Shown here: positions 14,197 to 16,018 of the stretch, one piece after another | How positions within the stretch are numbered: position 1 is the first letter of the stretch | How the letters are laid out: every line of letters starts with the position of its first letter | Origin: Thermoleophilia bacterium | Lineage (GTDB): Bacteria > Actinomycetota > Thermoleophilia > Gaiellales > SKUG01 | Direction of reading: 5' to 3' | Length of the DNA: 16,018 bases | Assembly (NCBI GenBank): GCA_020438525.1 | Contig: JAGQUL010000236.1 | Location: 1 to 16,018, forward strand | Translations under genes and position numbers: made by a program | Notes under the pieces: generated by a model | Told to the model about the DNA's origin: nothing | The model's database searches: none | Seen by the model: only the letters and a program-made list of their open reading frames with translations

Positions 14197-15290
14197 ATCG
14201 CGAGTGCTGCGTCGCACGCGGCCGCGAGTCGGCTGATGCCTTCGTCGAGCTGATCCTTTGACGGGCTGCTGAACGCGAGGCGCACGTGATCGTCGCAGCC
14301 CGCGCCGAAGCTCCCGCCGGCGACCAGGCTGATCCCATGCTCGCCCGCGATGCGCGCCACTGCGCTGCCCTCGATGCCGTCCGGCAGCTTCACCCAGATG
14401 AAGTAGCCGCCCTGCGGCGTCACGAAGCTCGCATCCGGCAGGTGCCGTCCGAGCGCGTCCACCACGATGTCGCGTCGCTCGTGCAGCAGCGCCCGTGCGC
14501 GATCGACGTTCGGCTCGAACGCGCCGGCGGCCAGGTACTCGTCGACCGTCGCCTGCCCGAGGAAGCTCGAGGAGATGTACGTGTCGTTGGCGAGCGTCGC
14601 CACCGTTGCCGCGAGCTCGGTCGGCAGCACGAGCCAGCCGACGCGCAGGCCGGGCGCGACCGTCTTGGAGAACGAGCCGCTGAACGCGATCGGCGCGTCG
14701 CCCCTGCGTTCGAAGAGCGTTGCCGGTGCAGGCTCGTCGAAGTGGAGGAGGCCGTAGGGGTCGTCCTCGAGCACGAGCACGCCATGGCGGGCCGCCGCTG
14801 CCACGACCGCGTCGCGTCGCTCGTCGGTGAGCGTGGCGCCGGCAGGATTCTGGTACGTCGGGATCAGGTATGCGAGATCGGCGCCGTCGGCCATCGCTGC
14901 ATCGAGCGCAGTCACGTCCACGCCGCCCTCGTCGAGCGGCACCGGAACGATCTCGATGCCCAGGCGCTCGAGCAGCAGCAGCGGGCGATCGTAGGTCGGT
15001 CGCTCCACGATCACGCGAGCGCGTCGGTTCTCGCGGTGTGCCTGCGTGGCGATCGCCTCGGCGAGCAGCGCGAAGCCCTGCAGCGACCCGCTCGTCACCA
15101 CGATCCGCTGCGAATCGACGCCCTGCCGCTCGGCGAGCCGCTCGCGCAGCGGATCCCAACCGGCCCCGGTGCCGTACGACAGCACCTTCGTGGTGTGGTG
15201 GTCGAAGGCGCGCGTGGCGGCGGCGCGCAGGTCGTCGACGGGAAGCATCTCGGGCGCGGGTACGCCGCGTGCGAAGGCGATCAGGTCCAT
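14190..15290 (-). CDS. PLP-dependent class I/II aminotransferase, LysN/ARO8-like
   Basis: A 366-residue fold-type I aminotransferase resembling 2-aminoadipate transaminase (LysN), aromatic aminotransferases and the catalytic part of MocR regulators, without the HTH domain. PLP contacts are TSGSLQG (67-73), YQNPAG with N148, EDDPYG with D177, and GSFSKTVAPGLRVGW with Schiff-base K209 and R216. Y39 in LSYGTGAG is the N-terminal substrate-binding block. The amino-donor specificity is not readable; no lysine or aromatic biosynthesis gene is adjacent. ATG 15290 is preferred over the in-frame TTG at 15323. No clear Shine-Dalgarno precedes it. It ends against the Cys4 gene with zero gap. Confidence 0.9.
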   Translation of the reverse strand: MDLIAFARGVPAPEMLPVDDLRAAATRAFDHHTTKVLSYGTGAGWDPLRERLAERQGVDSQRIVVTSGSLQGFALLAEAIATQAHRENRRARVIVERPTYDRPLLLLERLGIEIVPVPLDEGGVDVTALDAAMADGADLAYLIPTYQNPAGATLTDERRDAVVAAAARHGVLVLEDDPYGLLHFDEPAPATLFERRGDAPIAFSGSFSKTVAPGLRVGWLVLPTELAATVATLANDTYISSSFLGQATVDEYLAAGAFEPNVDRARALLHERRDIVVDALGRHLPDASFVTPQGGYFIWVKLPDGIEGSAVARIAGEHGISLVAGGSFGAGCDDHVRLAFSSPSKDQLDEGISRLAAACDAALAIA

Positions 15291-15376
15291 GTCGGCGACA
15301 TTACCGTATCGGCACTCGCGCAAACCGCATCACGACGTGGGATTCGCGCGCCTTGACCGACCTGCGAAATTGGTGG

Positions 15377-15405
15377 TTGACGGATTCGAGTTCCCGTCGT
15401 ACAAC
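15377..15405 (+). promoter_or_regulatory. Sigma-70-type promoter
   Basis: TTGACG (15377-15382) and TACAAC (15400-15405) are 17 bases apart, the best-looking promoter pair in the window. Transcription would start near 15412 and run into the small ORF at 15502. The spacer 15291-15501 holds no other gene. Confidence 0.55.
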
Positions 15406-15412
15406 GGAAAGG

Positions 15413-15451
15413 ATGAAGCCGGAAGCCGTCGGGTGTGGGACCCGTCGGTGA
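15413..15451 (+). CDS. Possible 12-residue leader peptide
   Basis: ATG 15413 opens a short frame encoding MKPEAVGCGTRR and ends at TGA 15449-15451. The ATG lies about where transcription from the promoter at 15377-15405 should start, so it could be translated leaderless. A 7-bp GC hairpin, CGCGCCC / GGGCGCG (15463-15469 / 15477-15483), follows, before the next ribosome binding site. Such a frame can arise by chance. Confidence 0.2.
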   Translation: MKPEAVGCGTRR

Positions 15452-15501
15452 CCGCGGACATTCGCGCCCCTGACCAGGGCGCGCACCGCCTGGGAGGATC
15501 G

Positions 15502-15831
15502 GTGCAGCCAACGAGCTCCGTACCGAATATCGCCATGCAGCGAGCGAACCGATCGCCGCTGCTCGTGCAGGGACCGCGCCAATCGGACCCCGCACAGTTC
15601 GTCACACGTGGACCGCTTGCCGCTCGCGCGCACCGGCTGCTCGGGCTCGGTGCTGCAGGCAGCGCTCGCCTCGGCAGCTCGACGTCGTCCATGATCAACG
15701 CGTTCGGTGGTGATGTCGGCAGCTACCACCGCCTGGCGAACCCCTGGGTCGGCGCGCGGAGCCTCGCGCGCCCGATCGAGACGCTCTCGAGCCAGTCGAG
15801 CGTGTCCTGGCTGCTCGGCAACGCGCGCTGA
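15502..15831 (+). CDS. Small protein of unknown function
   Basis: A 109-residue protein starting at GTG 15502, four bases after GGGAGG (15492-15497). The frame uses mostly G/C third positions, which supports coding, but I recognise no family. The sequence is Ser/Arg/Ala/Leu-rich with no acidic cluster and no cysteine. A mid-region with GLGAAGSARLGSSTSSMINAF (about 50-70) could be weakly amphipathic. No signal peptide is evident. The frame is open far upstream but only into antisense of the aminotransferase. A good promoter lies 97 bases upstream. The stop is TGA followed by C, and the +1 frame stays open through the downstream repeat array. Confidence 0.5.
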   Translation: MQPTSSVPNIAMQRANRSPLLVQGPRQSDPAQFVTRGPLAARAHRLLGLGAAGSARLGSSTSSMINAFGGDVGSYHRLANPWVGARSLARPIETLSSQSSVSWLLGNAR

Positions 15832-15848
15832 CCGCCTGCCCGCTCCCT

Positions 15849-15979
15849 GCACCGCGTCCAGTTGCGTGCACCGCGCCGGACGTATGTACCGCGCCGGGCG
15901 TCTGTACCGCGCGGGACGTATGTACCGCGCGGGTCGCATGCATCGCGCAGGACGTATGTACCGCGCCGGACGTATGTAC
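15849..15979 (+). repeat. Tandem array of 18-bp repeats
   Basis: Six adjoining 18-bp units of consensus GTACCGCGCSGGACGTAT run from 15868 to 15975. A diverged unit precedes them (15849-15867) and a partial GTAC follows. The period is six codons. In one plus frame it reads as MYRAGR repeats with no stop to the window end. Changes between units (ATG/CTG, TAC/CAT, GCC/GCG/GCA) are mostly silent or conservative in that frame, which hints at a coding origin. Confidence 0.8.
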
Positions 15980-16016
15980 GTAACCCGCGCTATCTGCGGG
16001 TTCTGTACATACGTCC
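15968..16016. terminator. Long inverted repeat ending the array, terminator-like
   Basis: GGACGTATGTAC (15968-15979) pairs with GTACATACGTCC (16005-16016). Inside, AACCCGC (15982-15988) pairs with GCGGGTT (15996-16002) around a 7-base loop. Only a 2x2 mismatch (GT/CT) separates the stems. The inner stem alone looks like a bidirectional terminator. The outer stem consists of one repeat unit and its inverted partner. Confidence 0.65.
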
Positions 16017-16018
16017 TG
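15990..16018 (-). CDS. Possible C-terminal end of a minus-strand gene with GRMYR repeats (partial)
   Basis: Read on the minus strand from the window edge, the last bases encode GRMYRTRR and then TAG (15990-15992). GRMYR is the same peptide that the plus-strand array would encode. This suggests a gene entering from the right whose C-terminus consists of MYRAGR-type hexapeptides. Only eight codons are visible, so this is a pointer rather than a firm call. Confidence 0.25.

Noticed and set aside
15301..15939. 212-residue minus-strand frame with RPARYI repeats
   Set aside because: Arg-rich throughout, no start signal, and antisense to a frame with better codon use; it begins inside the tandem array.
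15849..15975. CRISPR array
   Set aside because: The 18-bp units adjoin directly with no unique spacers and vary internally, so this is a minisatellite, not repeat-spacer DNA; no cas genes are present.

Overview
High-GC bacterial DNA. Its features fit an actinobacterium: a tRNA 3' end with no encoded CCA, a PDZ-Lon (YlbL-type) protease, a DUF7144-type membrane protein, an exported L,D-transpeptidase with a SHGCVR active site, many GTG starts and tightly packed short operons. Thermoleophilia/Solirubrobacterales-like is my best guess, but no marker gene settles it.

Region 1 (1-4473) looks like a very small genomic island at a tRNA gene. The window opens on the last 12 bases of a tRNA (probably tRNA-Leu). 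The same sequence recurs at 4460-4473 as the end of a 48-base tRNA 3'-half remnant (4424-4471). Each copy is followed by its own terminator. Between them lies one translationally coupled operon: a CadC-type metal sensor with all four ligand cysteines, a shortened cation-diffusion-facilitator-like transporter, a CadA/ZntA P1B-2 ATPase and an LspA signal peptidase II. Consecutive genes overlap by 4, 14 and 4 bases. No integrase is present, yet short repeats near both ends (inverted at 48-60; direct at 4351-4363 and 4371-4383) are placed like integrase arm-type sites. The island may be a cargo-only element moved in trans.

Region 2 (4474-9530) holds an endonuclease/exonuclease/phosphatase-family protein and an L,D-transpeptidase on the minus strand. 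A divergent multi-pass membrane protein of unknown function follows. Its end overlaps a convergent DUF7144-like membrane protein, and a TerB-like gene lies upstream of that. A perfect 14-bp inverted repeat sits in the divergent spacer.

Region 3 (9531-15290) is ordinary chromosomal metabolism: a PaaI/MenI-like hotdog thioesterase, a coupled GNAT acetyltransferase/class V PLP enzyme pair, a membrane-anchored PDZ-Lon protease with a good terminator, a Cys4 protein behind a leader with mutually exclusive hairpins, and a LysN/ARO8-type aminotransferase.

Region 4 (15291-16018) has a clear promoter, a small unknown ORF and a tandem array of 18-bp repeats that would encode a MYRAGR hexapeptide. The array ends in a 12+7-bp inverted repeat. 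Past that hairpin the repeat sequence reappears in inverted orientation and reads into a stop codon on the minus strand, as if a gene with the same C-terminal hexapeptide enters from the right.
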